From NCBI RefSeq assembly GCF_023242475.1, contig NZ_JALJFG010000022.1:1-64000 (forward strand): 64,000 nucleotides of DNA, read 5' to 3'. The notes under the pieces were generated by a model. It was not told the DNA's origin. It saw only the letters and a list, made by a program, of their open reading frames with translations, and searched no databases. Numbering within the stretch: position 1 is the stretch's first letter; every line of letters starts with the position of its first letter. This DNA comes from Pseudomonas sp. MWU15-20650. Its GTDB lineage: Bacteria > Pseudomonadota > Gammaproteobacteria > Pseudomonadales > Pseudomonadaceae. The position numbers and the translations under genes are program-made. Shown piece after piece: positions 1 through 9,105 of the stretch.

Positions 1-9
1 ACCGTAAAA

Positions 10-98
10 ATGTGGGAGGGGGCTTGCTCCCGATGGCGGTGGGCCAGCTGAGGATAAGCTGACTGATCCACCGCTATCGGGAGCAAGCCCCCACATTT
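10..98. repeat. REP-type inverted repeat pair
   Basis: Two inverted copies of a GC-rich core (GTGGGAGGGGGCTTGCTCCC and its complement) flank a loop of about 35 bases. It lies just past the 3' end of hrpA and could fold in the hrpA transcript. The same core recurs in several intergenic places in this window. Confidence 0.85.
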
Positions 99-106
99 GA
101 CCCTGC

Positions 107-3100
107 TCAGTTTTCTACCTGGCTCCACTGCTTGCTCAAACGCTTATCGGAAATCGGCACTTTGGTACCCAATTGCTGGGCGAACAATGACACCCGATAT
201 TCCTCCAACCACCAGCGGTAGAGCTCCAGTTGAGGGTCGCGCTTACCTTCCTGGGCGTGCTTGTTCAGCCGGTTCTGGTATTGCGCCCAAAGGCCGCTCA
301 ACTCAGTACTCCACACCCGATCTTTTTGCACCTGGCCCGGTAGCTTTTCCAGGCGCAACTCGATGGCCTTGAGGAAACGCGGCAACTCCTTGAACCATTG
401 CGCCGGGGTTTCCCGTACAAACCCGGGGTACACCAGGTTGCTCAGTTGCTGCTTGATGTCGTTCAAGGCCACGGCCTGGGCCAAGTCGATCTTGCCTTTG
501 AAGCGCTTTTGCAAGCCGTGCCAGAGTTTCAGCACGTCCAACGTCAAACGCGCCAGGCGCTCGGCATGTTCGGTCCAACTGCCACGCTTGCGCTCCGCCA
601 AGGCGGCAAGGCCCGCACCGTCGCGCGGCAAGCTGGCTTCGCCTTCCAGTACGCAAGTATCGAGGCTGGCCAGCAGGATGTCCTCCACCAGCGCGTCAAT
701 GCGTCCCAGCTCGCGGTACATCAGGCCCAGCTCGGTCAGCCCCGGCAACTTGCCGCGCAGGAATTTAGCCGGCTCCGCCAGTTGCTGCATCAATAGGCGC
801 TGCAAGGCGCGACGGTGCTGGAACTCGGCCTCGGCGGCCGTGGAGAAACGACCTTCCTTGACCGTGCCGTTTTCTTCCACCAGCGCCGGGTACACCGTCA
901 TCGACAGGCCGGCGATCTTTTGTTGAGTCTTCTCGGCCACCGCCGCAAACACCTTGGCCTCCACCGGCTGCTGGCTTTTTGCGGTGTGCGGCACCGCTAA
1001 GGCCGCCTGGCTGGCTTCGGCGAAACGCGCGGTCAGCTCCGCCAGGTCACGGCCCTCGCCCAGGAACTTGCCCTGGCCGTCGACCACTTCCAGGTTCATC
1101 TTCAGGTGGTTTTCCACCTGTTGCGCGGCTTCCATCCAGGCTTCATCGGTGACCCGCGCACCTGTCATGCGCAGCAATTCACGCCCCAGCGCCTGGGGCA
1201 AGGAGCCCTGGCCGAATTCGATACGTTGCAGCGCCGCCTTGACGAAGTCCGGCACGGGTACAAAGTTTTTGCGCAACGCCTTCGGCAAGTTGCGCACCAG
1301 GGCGATGCACTTGGCCTCGATCACCCCCGGCACCAGCCACTCCAGACGCTCGGCGGGCAATGCCGGTAGCAGTGGTGCCGGCACACGCAGGGTGACGCCG
1401 TCACGCGGGTGGTTGGGCTCGAAGTGGTAACTCAAGGCCAGCGCCAGGTCGCCCAAGTGCAAGGTGTCCGGGTAATGTGCGGCGGTCACTTCACTGGCCT
1501 CACGGGCCAGCACGTCTTCCTCGCGCATGATCAGCAGTTGCGGGTCTTTCTGGCTGTTGACCTTGTACCAGCTGTCGAAGGTGGCAGTCTGGTGAATCTC
1601 CGCGGGCAAGCGCGCATCGTAGAAAGCGAACAGGGTTTCTTCGTCCGCCAGGATGTCGCGCCGGCGTGCCTTGGCTTCCAGTTCGTCAAGCTGCTCCAGC
1701 AGTTGCTGGTTGGCCGTGAGGCACTTGGCCCGGGACTGAATCTCGCCGCGCACCAAGCCTTCGCGGATAAACAGCTCGCGGGACACCACCGGGTCAATCG
1801 GCCCGTAATGCACCGGCCGCCGTCCGACCACGATCAGCCCGAACAGGGTGATCTGCTCAAAGGCCACCACTTGGCCGCGCTTCTTCTCCCAATGGGGTTC
1901 GAAGTGGTTTTTCTTGATCAGGTGCCCGGCCAGGGGTTCGATCCAGTCGGCATCGATCTTGGCCACCATGCGCGCATAGAGCTTGGTGGTTTCCACCAGC
2001 TCAGCGGTCATCAGCCATTGCGGGCGCTTCTTGCCGATACCGGACGAGGGATGAATCCAGAAACGCCGCTGACGGGCACCGAGGTAATCGCCCTCTTCGG
2101 TCTTCTGGCCGATCTGGCTGAGCAGGCCGGACAGTACGGCCTTGTGCAGTTTGGCGAAGTCCGCCGGTTCCTTGTTGATCGTCAGCTGCATGTCGCGGCA
2201 GATCAGGCTCAACTGGCGATGGGAATCGCGCCACTCGCGCAAGCGCAGGTAATTCAGGAAGTTTTTACGACACCAATTGCGCAACGGGCTGGCGGTCAAT
2301 GCCTGGCGCTGCTCTTCAAAACCACGCCACAGATTAACCAGACCGGCGAAGTCGGAATCGGCATCTTTCCATTGTGCGTGAGCCTGATCGGCGGCCTGCT
2401 GACGCTCCGGCGGGCGCTCGCGCGGGTCCTGGATCGACATCGCACTGGCGACGATCAACACCTCCTGCAAACTACCCAGCTTGGCGGCTTCGAGCAGCAT
2501 GCGCCCCATGCGCGGGTCCACCGGCAGGCGCGCCAACTGGCGCCCCAATGGCGTGAGTTGGCTGTTACGGTCAACCGCCGAGAGCTCTTGCAGCAAGTTG
2601 AAACCATCACTGATGGCCTTGCCGTCCGGCGGTTCGATAAACGGGAAGTCGGTGATTTCGCCAAGGCGCAGGTGCAGCATCTGCAGGATCACGGCGGCAA
2701 GGTTGGTACGCAGGATTTCCGGGTCGGTAAATTCCGGGCGACCGATAAAGTCTTCTTCACTGTACAACCGAATGCAAATGCCCGGCTCGACACGGCCGCA
2801 CCGGCCCTTACGCTGGTTGGCGCTGGCCTGGGAAATCGCCTCGATCGGCAGGCGCTGCACTTTGGCGCGATAACTGTAGCGACTGATGCGCGCAGTGCCG
2901 CTGTCGATCACATAACGAATGCCCGGCACAGTCAGTGAGGTTTCCGCCACGTTGGTCGCCAAGACCACACGGCGCCCCGGGTGCGACTGGAAAATGCGCT
3001 GCTGTTCGGCCGGCGATAGGCGCGCGTACAACGGCAGGATTTCCGTGTGCCTAAGCTGGGCCTTGCGCAGCATCTCGGCGGCGTCGCGAATTTCACGTTC

Positions 3101-4018
3101 ACCCGGCAAAAATACCAGCACATCCCCTGGGCTGCGCCGCTCGCTGCGCTCATAGGCGGCGATCTCATCGAGGGTGGCGAGGATCGCCTGGTCAACGGTC
3201 AAGTCGTCCTCGACACGGTTGCCCTCCTCGTCTTGCTCCAGGGTCAATGGGCGATACCAGGTGTCCACCGGGAAGGTACGCCCCGAGACTTCGACAATCG
3301 GCGCATCGTCGAAGTGCTTGGAAAAGCGCTCCAGGTCGATGGTCGCCGAGGTGATGATGACTTTCAGGTCGGGACGACGCGGCAACAGGGTCTTGAGGTA
3401 ACCCAGCAGGAAATCGATGTTCAGGCTGCGTTCGTGGGCTTCGTCGACGATGATTGTGTCGTAGCGTTCGAGGTAGCGGTCGTTCTGGGTTTCCGCCAGC
3501 AGGATGCCATCGGTCATCAGCTTGATCAGGGTGTTGGAATCGCTCTGGTCTTCGAACCGCACCTGATAACCCACCAGGGCGCCCAAGGGGGTGGCCAGTT
3601 CTTCGGCGACACGGCTGGCGACACTGCGCGCAGCAATCCGGCGCGGCTGGGTATGGCCGATCAGGCCGTACTGGCCGCGGCCGATCTCCAGGCAGATCTT
3701 CGGCAGCTGGGTGGTCTTGCCCGAGCCGGTTTCGCCCGCGATGATCAGCACCTGATGCTTGAGCAGTGCGTCCTTGATCTCATCGCGCTTGGCGGCAATC
3801 GGCAGGCTGTCGTCGTAGCGAATCACCGGCAGGCTGGCACGCCGCGCCGTCACCTGGGCGCAGGACGCCTGCAGACGCGTCACCCACTGCGCCAGCTTTT
3901 CCTCATCGGGCTTCTTGCGCAGCTCAAGCAACTGGCGCCGCAAACGGTGGCGGTCGGCGAGCATGGCGTGATCGAGGTTTTTCAGCAGTTGATCGATAGT
4001 GGGTGCTTGGTCAGTCAT
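107..4018 (-). CDS. hrpA: ATP-dependent RNA helicase HrpA
   Basis: A DEAH-box RNA helicase of 1303 aa, the usual length for enterobacterial and pseudomonad HrpA. Near residues 90-105 the Walker A motif reads GETGSGKTTQ. It is followed by the DEAH box, the SAT motif, and the motif V/VI region NVAETSLTVPG and QRKGRCGR typical of DEAH helicases. The long C-terminal half matches the HrpA-specific extension rather than the shorter HrpB. HrpA acts in the cytoplasm on structured RNA, and in E. coli it has been linked to mRNA processing and rescue of stalled ribosomes. The gene stands alone: a repeat hairpin follows it and a divergent small-gene unit lies upstream. Long open frames on the opposite strand are composition shadows. 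Confidence 0.97.
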   Translation of the reverse strand: MTDQAPTIDQLLKNLDHAMLADRHRLRRQLLELRKKPDEEKLAQWVTRLQASCAQVTARRASLPVIRYDDSLPIAAKRDEIKDALLKHQVLIIAGETGSGKTTQLPKICLEIGRGQYGLIGHTQPRRIAARSVASRVAEELATPLGALVGYQVRFEDQSDSNTLIKLMTDGILLAETQNDRYLERYDTIIVDEAHERSLNIDFLLGYLKTLLPRRPDLKVIITSATIDLERFSKHFDDAPIVEVSGRTFPVDTWYRPLTLEQDEEGNRVEDDLTVDQAILATLDEIAAYERSERRSPGDVLVFLPGEREIRDAAEMLRKAQLRHTEILPLYARLSPAEQQRIFQSHPGRRVVLATNVAETSLTVPGIRYVIDSGTARISRYSYRAKVQRLPIEAISQASANQRKGRCGRVEPGICIRLYSEEDFIGRPEFTDPEILRTNLAAVILQMLHLRLGEITDFPFIEPPDGKAISDGFNLLQELSAVDRNSQLTPLGRQLARLPVDPRMGRMLLEAAKLGSLQEVLIVASAMSIQDPRERPPERQQAADQAHAQWKDADSDFAGLVNLWRGFEEQRQALTASPLRNWCRKNFLNYLRLREWRDSHRQLSLICRDMQLTINKEPADFAKLHKAVLSGLLSQIGQKTEEGDYLGARQRRFWIHPSSGIGKKRPQWLMTAELVETTKLYARMVAKIDADWIEPLAGHLIKKNHFEPHWEKKRGQVVAFEQITLFGLIVVGRRPVHYGPIDPVVSRELFIREGLVRGEIQSRAKCLTANQQLLEQLDELEAKARRRDILADEETLFAFYDARLPAEIHQTATFDSWYKVNSQKDPQLLIMREEDVLAREASEVTAAHYPDTLHLGDLALALSYHFEPNHPRDGVTLRVPAPLLPALPAERLEWLVPGVIEAKCIALVRNLPKALRKNFVPVPDFVKAALQRIEFGQGSLPQALGRELLRMTGARVTDEAWMEAAQQVENHLKMNLEVVDGQGKFLGEGRDLAELTARFAEASQAALAVPHTAKSQQPVEAKVFAAVAEKTQQKIAGLSMTVYPALVEENGTVKEGRFSTAAEAEFQHRRALQRLLMQQLAEPAKFLRGKLPGLTELGLMYRELGRIDALVEDILLASLDTCVLEGEASLPRDGAGLAALAERKRGSWTEHAERLARLTLDVLKLWHGLQKRFKGKIDLAQAVALNDIKQQLSNLVYPGFVRETPAQWFKELPRFLKAIELRLEKLPGQVQKDRVWSTELSGLWAQYQNRLNKHAQEGKRDPQLELYRWWLEEYRVSLFAQQLGTKVPISDKRLSKQWSQVEN

Positions 4019-4300
4019 CAGGGCGGCAACGGTCTTTTGGGTAAGGCAGGTGATGCCTGCACAGCGTTAGTCGATTGAGTGGGAGGGATTGTCGCAGATT
4101 TCGACGCGTCGGGAGACGCTGCGTCATTGGGCAGCGGTACTGAAAGCCGTTCCATGGTGATTTTTACTACAGAGTTTTAACACCCCATCTGACGCTTAAA
4201 CAGAGAAAGTCCGATGTGATGGATGCAGTGTGCAGGCTTCAATAAGTCTCCAGATACGTCTGGTAAATCAGAACATTCCCACCGGAAAGCGGAGTTTATT

Positions 4301-4549
4301 ATGCCTATCAATGCCACCACGTCACGCCTGCCAAACTACGATGACTCCATGCGGGCCCAACCTCGCTCGGCAAGTACGGAGCCACCGCCCCGCTATGAGT
4401 TCGCTCCGGCTTACACAGAAAAGCCGACCGCTACTTCCAACAGCCGCACCTCGTCAGAGCCAACAACCAACCTGACGGCGAATAGAATCTCGAACAACCA
4501 ACCTTCAAGCTCGGCAAGGCGAGGAATGAGTTTCATGAGCGGCCTTTAA
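4301..4549 (+). CDS. small hypothetical protein, Ser/Thr/Pro/Asn-rich (82 aa)
   Basis: The protein is not recognised. The start at 4301 is chosen because GGAG lies seven bases upstream; the upstream in-frame ATG at 4223 has no comparable site. The 82 aa are polar and low in complexity, rich in Ser, Thr, Pro, Asn and Arg, with no membrane segment, cysteines or signal peptide. This composition is unlike neighbouring HrpA and AceK and resembles disordered N-terminal regions of exported proteins, but that is only a resemblance. A second small gene follows after 21 bases and a strong terminator closes the pair, so they probably form one transcript. Confidence 0.5.
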   Translation: MPINATTSRLPNYDDSMRAQPRSASTEPPPRYEFAPAYTEKPTATSNSRTSSEPTTNLTANRISNNQPSSSARRGMSFMSGL

Positions 4550-4570
4550 CGCTGAAACAGGTGAGAGTCG

Positions 4571-4705
4571 ATGAACAACCTGCATCAGGACACTTCGACC
4601 ACCCGGAGCCAGGCCCCCAACAAGACAGACAGGAACCACCTGGGCACCTGGAGTGACAAAATACTGGAAACTAACAAAGACACGCCGTTTTTGGCCAAGA
4701 AGTAA
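4571..4705 (+). CDS. very small hypothetical protein (44 aa)
   Basis: A 44-codon frame begins MNNLHQDTSTTRSQ and ends PFLAKK. An AGGTGAGAG ribosome-binding site sits immediately upstream, the stop is TAA, and a hairpin with a T-run lies 45 bases downstream. The peptide is hydrophilic and has no signal peptide or membrane segment. It is the second gene of a presumed two-gene unit with the 82-aa protein. No function can be assigned. The good ribosome-binding site and the dedicated terminator are the main support. Confidence 0.45.
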   Translation: MNNLHQDTSTTRSQAPNKTDRNHLGTWSDKILETNKDTPFLAKK

Positions 4706-4749
4706 ACCCAGTCGACCCCATCCATCGATCTGTAAGTGCCTACCCCTTG

Positions 4750-4784
4750 AACTACTGTCAACTCAATAGTTGCCAGTAGTTTTT
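4750..4784 (+). terminator. rho-independent terminator
   Basis: An outer stem AACTACTG/CAGTAGTT and an inner stem CAACT/AGTTG around a CAAT loop are followed by TTTT. The T-run is on the + strand, so it ends the small two-gene unit rather than aceK. Confidence 0.8.
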
Positions 4785-4826
4785 AGCCACACTCCAGCGC
4801 TTACTGAAACGCAATAATTTGGCTGT

Positions 4827-6542
4827 TCAAGCCCCCCCTTCCCACCTACGCCGATAAGGAAATACATCGATGACCTTGCCGGCACGAATCGCCTCCTGCA
4901 GGCCCTTCCAGTAGTCGGCGTTGTACAACTCGCCGTGCAACTCATCGAACAGCTTGCGCTGGCCGGCATCGGCAAACAGGAACGGTGGGAATTCTTCCGG
5001 AAACACGTCCAGCGGGCCGATGGAATACCAGGGCTCGGAGGCCATTTCATCCTCGGGGGTGCGCGGCGCAGGGATGTGCCGGAAATGGGCTTCGGTGAGA
5101 AAGCAAATTTCGTCGTAGTCGTAGAACACCACGCGACCATGACGGGTGACACCGAAGTTCTTCAGCAGCATGTCGCCCGGGAAGATATTGGCGGCCGCCA
5201 ATTGCTTGATGGCCAGGCCGTAGTCCTCCAGTGCTTCACGCACCTGGGCCGGGTTGGCGTTGTCGAGGTAGAGGTTGAGCGGGGTCATGCGCCGCTCGGT
5301 CCAGCAGTGACGAATGAGCACCGTGTCGCCTTCCACTTCGACGGTACCGGCAGCGACTTCCAGCAATTCGGCCAGGCACTCAGGCTCGAATTTGCTCAAG
5401 GGAAAGCGAAAGTCAGCGAACTCCTGCGTGTCGGCCATGCGCCCGACGCGGTCGACGCTTTTAACCAAGCGGTATTTCTCGATCACCGTGGCGCGGTTGA
5501 CGTTTTTCGACGGCGAAAAACGATCCTTGATGATCTTGAACACGGTGTTGAAGCCCGGCAGCGTGAACACACTCATGACCATGCCGCGCACACCCGGGGC
5601 CATGATGAACTGGTCGTCGGTGGTCGCCAGGTGGTTGATCAACGCCCGGTAAAACTCTGACTTACCGTGCTTGTAGAAACCAATGGAGGTGTACAGCTCG
5701 GCGATGTGCTTGCCGGGCAGGATGCGCTTGAGAAAGCCGATAAATTCCGCCGGTACCGGCACGTCGACCATGAAGTAGGAACGGGTGAACGAGAAGATGA
5801 TCGACACGTCGGCTTCATCGGTGATCAACGCATCGATCTGAATGCCACGCCCTTCGCGGTGCAGCAATGGAATAACCAGCGGCCATTGTTCGTCGCGGGT
5901 GTAGATACGCCCTACGAGGTAGGCGCCTTTATTGCGGTAGAGCACCGAGGAAAACAGCTCGACCTTGAGATCCGGGTCTTTGCACACCCAATCCGGCAGG
6001 TTTTCCCGCAGCTGTACTTCAAGACGCCGCAGGTCGGCCGGCAGATCGGCGTAGGGCTCGCTGAAGCTGTAGTCAGAAAAAATCTGCGCAAGCAGGTCCG
6101 ATATTTTACCGGCCGGTGTGTAGATGCGCGTTTGTGCCGCCCGTGCCCGGCGCAAGCTTGGCCGGGTGGTGTGAATGAACATGCAGCCGTCGCTGATCAG
6201 GTCATGGCTGAACAGGCCGCAAAAAATCGAGTTGTACCAAGTCTCGGACAGCTCATCATCAAAGCGCAGGTCGATCAGGCCGATATAGGCGCTTTTCACC
6301 AGGGGCCACAGGTCAATCTCGTGCAGGGCGCAGGCTTCGAAGCTGGCCCGCAGGCGGGCGGTGACCTCACTGACCTTCTCTTCGTACAGGTTGATACGCG
6401 CCGCCGAAGCAGCCTGCCCTTGCTGCCACTGGGCCTTTTCGAAACGCTCGCGGGCGCCATCGGTGATCTGGCGGAAGTGCTCACGGTAATCGTCGAACCC
6501 TTCAAGGATCATCCGGGCGATTGCAAGGGCAGGTTGCGGCAT
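4827..6542 (-). CDS. aceK: isocitrate dehydrogenase kinase/phosphatase AceK
   Basis: A bifunctional enzyme of 571 aa that phosphorylates and dephosphorylates isocitrate dehydrogenase, setting the branch between the TCA cycle and the glyoxylate shunt. The sequence is AceK-like throughout, including [16 protein letters not shown] around residues 315-330 (ATP-binding loop) and the later [13 protein letters not shown] and VFYDYDE kinase-core segments. GAGG lies eight bases upstream of the chosen ATG. Unlike in E. coli, it is not in an operon with aceB and aceA; it stands alone between a small-gene unit and a permease gene. Confidence 0.97.
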   Translation of the reverse strand: MPQPALAIARMILEGFDDYREHFRQITDGARERFEKAQWQQGQAASAARINLYEEKVSEVTARLRASFEACALHEIDLWPLVKSAYIGLIDLRFDDELSETWYNSIFCGLFSHDLISDGCMFIHTTRPSLRRARAAQTRIYTPAGKISDLLAQIFSDYSFSEPYADLPADLRRLEVQLRENLPDWVCKDPDLKVELFSSVLYRNKGAYLVGRIYTRDEQWPLVIPLLHREGRGIQIDALITDEADVSIIFSFTRSYFMVDVPVPAEFIGFLKRILPGKHIAELYTSIGFYKHGKSEFYRALINHLATTDDQFIMAPGVRGMVMSVFTLPGFNTVFKIIKDRFSPSKNVNRATVIEKYRLVKSVDRVGRMADTQEFADFRFPLSKFEPECLAELLEVAAGTVEVEGDTVLIRHCWTERRMTPLNLYLDNANPAQVREALEDYGLAIKQLAAANIFPGDMLLKNFGVTRHGRVVFYDYDEICFLTEAHFRHIPAPRTPEDEMASEPWYSIGPLDVFPEEFPPFLFADAGQRKLFDELHGELYNADYWKGLQEAIRAGKVIDVFPYRRRWEGGA

Positions 6543-6894
6543 ACGGAAAACCTCGAACGGGCATTTGGAATGCCCTGAGCTTAGCCAGTGAGCCGAGGCA
6601 GGAGAAGGATGATTTTGCGTAGCGGCCTTGAAGCCGCGTAAGGGAAACCCCGATTACCACGATGACCGCACGTTGATAGATAGCGCCCCCCTCTCCCACG
6701 CTGACATGACCCGGGACAGGTTCTAATCGCCAAGGCGTCTCGAGATGTCATTCGAAGCGCTCGGCGCCGCAGTCAAAGCCGAGGGCCTGGCGGTGGACCT
6801 CAACGGCATGGTGACGCGGTTTGTGCTGTAAATAGCCATTGTGTCAGGCCGGTCTCTGGGCAACACTCGCCGCCCTTTCGCGTAGGAGTTTTCC
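6543..6894. other. 352-bp intergenic region between aceK and a permease gene
   Basis: It must hold the divergent promoters of aceK and the permease, but no clear -35/-10 pair was recognised. A short + strand frame at 6745-6831 (28 codons, starting MSFEALGAAVKAEG) reads like a protein C-terminus. It has no ribosome-binding site and may be a gene remnant. Nothing else was found. Confidence 0.4.
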
Positions 6895-7791
6895 GTGAGA
6901 CCTGTCGACACCCTGTATTTGCTGGGGCTGGCCGCTATTTGGGGCGCCAGCTTCCTATTCATGCGCATTATCGCGCCGGAAATCGGCAGCGTGCCGACGG
7001 CTTTTTTCCGGGTGTCGATTGCTGCTGCGGGGTTGCTGGTGATTCTGGCGATGATGCACGTGAGTTGGGACTTCCAGGGCAAGTTCAAGACCGTCCTGCT
7101 GCTGGGTGTGATCAACTCCGGGATTCCGGCGACCCTGTATTCGGTGGCAGCTCAAGTATTGCCGGCGGGTTACTCCGCTATTTTCAACGCCACCACGCCC
7201 TTGATGGGCGTGCTGATTGGCGGGCTGTTCTTCAGTGAGCGCCTGACGCCGTCAAAAATTGCCGGCGTGAGCCTGGGCCTGTTCGGCGTCGGCGTGCTGA
7301 CCCGCGCCGGGCCCGTGGCGTTTGATCGGCAATTGTTGATCGGCGCGCTCGCCTGTTTGCTGGCCACGACATGCTATGGCTTTGCCGGTTTCCTGGCGCG
7401 GCGTTGGCTGGATCAACGTGGCGGGTTGGACAGTCGCCTGGCGGCCTTGGGCAGCATGCTGGGCGCAACCTTGTTTTTGCTGCCGCTCTTTGCCTACAGC
7501 GCGATCAGTCATCCGCCTGCGAGTTGGGGCGGCTGGCAGGTGTGGTCCTCGTTACTGGGATTGGGCCTGGTGTGTACGGCATTGGCCTACATCCTGTACT
7601 TCCGCCTGCTGTCATCCATTGGCCCGGTGAAGTCGATGACCGTGACCTTCATGATTCCGCCGTTTGGCGTGTTATGGGGCGCGTTGCTGCTCGATGAGCC
7701 TTTATCAATGGCGCATCTGTATGGCGGGGTATTGATTGCAGGGGCTTTGTGGCTGGTATTGCGGCCGGGGAAACTGGCCAAGGCGCTGTAG
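6895..7791 (+). CDS. EamA/DMT-family transporter
   Basis: An inner-membrane permease of 298 aa with about ten hydrophobic segments in two EamA repeats. The first repeat starts LYLLGLAAIWGASFLFMR, characteristic of the drug/metabolite transporter superfamily, and the second covers the C-terminal half. The start is GTG, supported by AGGAG seven bases upstream. Substrate cannot be read from sequence; family members export amino acids, purines or other small metabolites. It converges with a second EamA gene across a short shared hairpin. The two proteins are only family-level relatives, so this is not a recent duplication. Confidence 0.9.
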   Translation: MRPVDTLYLLGLAAIWGASFLFMRIIAPEIGSVPTAFFRVSIAAAGLLVILAMMHVSWDFQGKFKTVLLLGVINSGIPATLYSVAAQVLPAGYSAIFNATTPLMGVLIGGLFFSERLTPSKIAGVSLGLFGVGVLTRAGPVAFDRQLLIGALACLLATTCYGFAGFLARRWLDQRGGLDSRLAALGSMLGATLFLLPLFAYSAISHPPASWGGWQVWSSLLGLGLVCTALAYILYFRLLSSIGPVKSMTVTFMIPPFGVLWGALLLDEPLSMAHLYGGVLIAGALWLVLRPGKLAKAL

Positions 7792-7811
7792 GAGCCGACG
7801 GGCTCCTACAG
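7786..7811. terminator. bidirectional hairpin between convergent permease genes
   Basis: A perfect 11-bp stem CTGTAGGAGCC/GGCTCCTACAG has a GACG loop, and its left arm contains the TAG stop of the upstream gene. It has no T-run, so it is a hairpin separator more than a classic intrinsic terminator. Confidence 0.6.
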
Positions 7812-7823
7812 CGAGTGAGTCCG

Positions 7824-8684
7824 CTATTTTTTGCGGAACACAAAGACCAAGCCAATGATGATCAACGCCATCCCCAACAGGCTCAACAATGCGAGCCGAT
7901 TGCCGAAGATCCAGTAGTCCATCACCGCCGTCACCGCCGGTACCAAGTAGAACAGACTGGTGACATTCACCAGGTTGCCCCGGGCGATCAGGCGATACAG
8001 CAACAACGTCGCCAGCACTGATACCACCAGGCCCATCCACAGCACCGGCAGGTAAAAGCCCGTGTTGTGTTCAACGTGGAAGGGTTGGAACGGCACGAAC
8101 ACCGAGCACAGCAATAGACCGGCCAGGTACTGCACCGGCAATGTGCCCAAGGGGTTGTCGGTAATGCGCTTCTGCATGATCGAGCCAAACGTCATGCTCG
8201 CCAGCGCCAACAACCCGAACAGCATCCCGGCCAAGGACATGCCCGCCAACCCGATGCCCTGGTAAACCACCATGATCAACCCCACCAACCCCAACCCCAG
8301 GCCGAACAACCGGCGCCAGGAGCGCTGACGCTCCATCAGCACCACCGTAAGGATCGGCTGCACGCCCATGATGGTCGCCATCACTCCGGGCGTGACGTTG
8401 AGGTCCAGGGCCAACAGATAGAAAATCTGGTAAGCCCCCAGCAACACCAGCCCGGTCGCCGCCGCATACCACAGCGGCTTGCCGGCACGTGGCAGCTTCA
8501 ACTTGAGGACCGGCACCAGCACCACCAACCCGACCAGGGCGATGGCAAAACGGATCAACAGAAAGGCAAAGGGCGAAGCATGGGCCAGGCCCAACTTGGA
8601 AAAAATCGCCCCACTGCTCCACAGCAAGACAAACAGGCTCGTCGAGGCCGCCGCGGCCACGGATTGTTTCGAAAGAACAGACAT
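7824..8684 (-). CDS. EamA/DMT-family transporter
   Basis: An inner-membrane permease of about 286 aa with ten predicted helices in two EamA repeats. The first helix region reads STSLFVLLWSSGAIFSK, with FAFLLIRFAIALVGL following as in DMT transporters, and the C-terminus ends in the positively charged FRKK. The start at 8684 (MSVLSKQ) is preferred over an ATG three codons upstream, though both are possible. Substrate is unknown. A small orphan gene and a terminator-like hairpin lie just upstream on the same strand, so transcription from the small gene may be partly stopped before this one. Confidence 0.88.
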   Translation of the reverse strand: MSVLSKQSVAAAASTSLFVLLWSSGAIFSKLGLAHASPFAFLLIRFAIALVGLVVLVPVLKLKLPRAGKPLWYAAATGLVLLGAYQIFYLLALDLNVTPGVMATIMGVQPILTVVLMERQRSWRRLFGLGLGLVGLIMVVYQGIGLAGMSLAGMLFGLLALASMTFGSIMQKRITDNPLGTLPVQYLAGLLLCSVFVPFQPFHVEHNTGFYLPVLWMGLVVSVLATLLLYRLIARGNLVNVTSLFYLVPAVTAVMDYWIFGNRLALLSLLGMALIIIGLVFVFRKK

Positions 8685-8703
8685 GGTTACCACCTGTAAT
8701 CAG

Positions 8704-8735
8704 GCAAAAAAGCCGATTCAGCAAAGAGCTGAAAT
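8704..8735 (-). terminator. intrinsic terminator upstream of permease gene
   Basis: Read on the minus strand, TTTCAGC-TCTTT-GCTGAAT forms a stem followed by CGGC and a run of six T. It sits between the 54-codon gene and the permease start, where it would end the small transcript or act as an attenuator. A competing stem CTGAA/TTCAG overlaps its 5' arm. Confidence 0.6.
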
Positions 8736-8782
8736 TCAGTAGGTTTTTTCAGGCAGGCAGAGGGGCAACAGCGATTCGCTGA

Positions 8783-8947
8783 TCAGCCCGAAATGCCAAC
8801 GCCCGGCGGTGATACGACTGCGTACACCGGCGTGCTACTGACAGGTGGGGGGTAGTGACTGATCTGCGCAGGCTGCTTGTTCCCGCACGGCACGACCACA
8901 GCGCTGACCGCTGAATCGACTACCGCTATGTGCTGGGAAGCTGACAT
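8783..8947 (-). CDS. small hypothetical protein (54 aa)
   Basis: A 54-codon frame begins MSASQHIAVVDSAV and ends SPPGVGISG, with a Pro/Val-rich C-terminal half and one cysteine (CGNKQ). The ribosome-binding site is weak (AAAGATCA). A terminator-like hairpin follows 48 bases downstream. It could be a free-standing small protein or a leader for the permease gene. No family is recognised. Confidence 0.4.
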   Translation of the reverse strand: MSASQHIAVVDSAVSAVVVPCGNKQPAQISHYPPPVSSTPVYAVVSPPGVGISG

Positions 8948-9105
8948 GTGCTGATCTTTTTGAAGGGATGAAGGCGCACCGACTATAACCAGCTGCAAAC
9001 ACATTTTGCAATCCCTTCGCCCATGGCGGTACGTGGCGGACTTTTCATGCCCTCTAAAGAAGACCGCTCGTTATAATGTCGCCCAGTTTTTTTAAAGGAT
9101 TTCAC

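Noticed and set aside
4019-4300. hrp box or other special promoter for the tiny-protein unit
   Set aside because: No GGAACC-N15/16-CCACNNA pattern was found on the + strand; only a short CCAGA/TCTGG hairpin is present.
6745-6831. 28-codon frame as a gene
   Set aside because: No ribosome-binding site and preceded by a stop seven codons upstream; at most the decayed end of a lost gene.
9072-9077. TATAAT as a proven promoter for the CPBP gene
   Set aside because: The -10 is perfect but no -35 hexamer is at a suitable distance, so only used as an argument against the upstream ATG.
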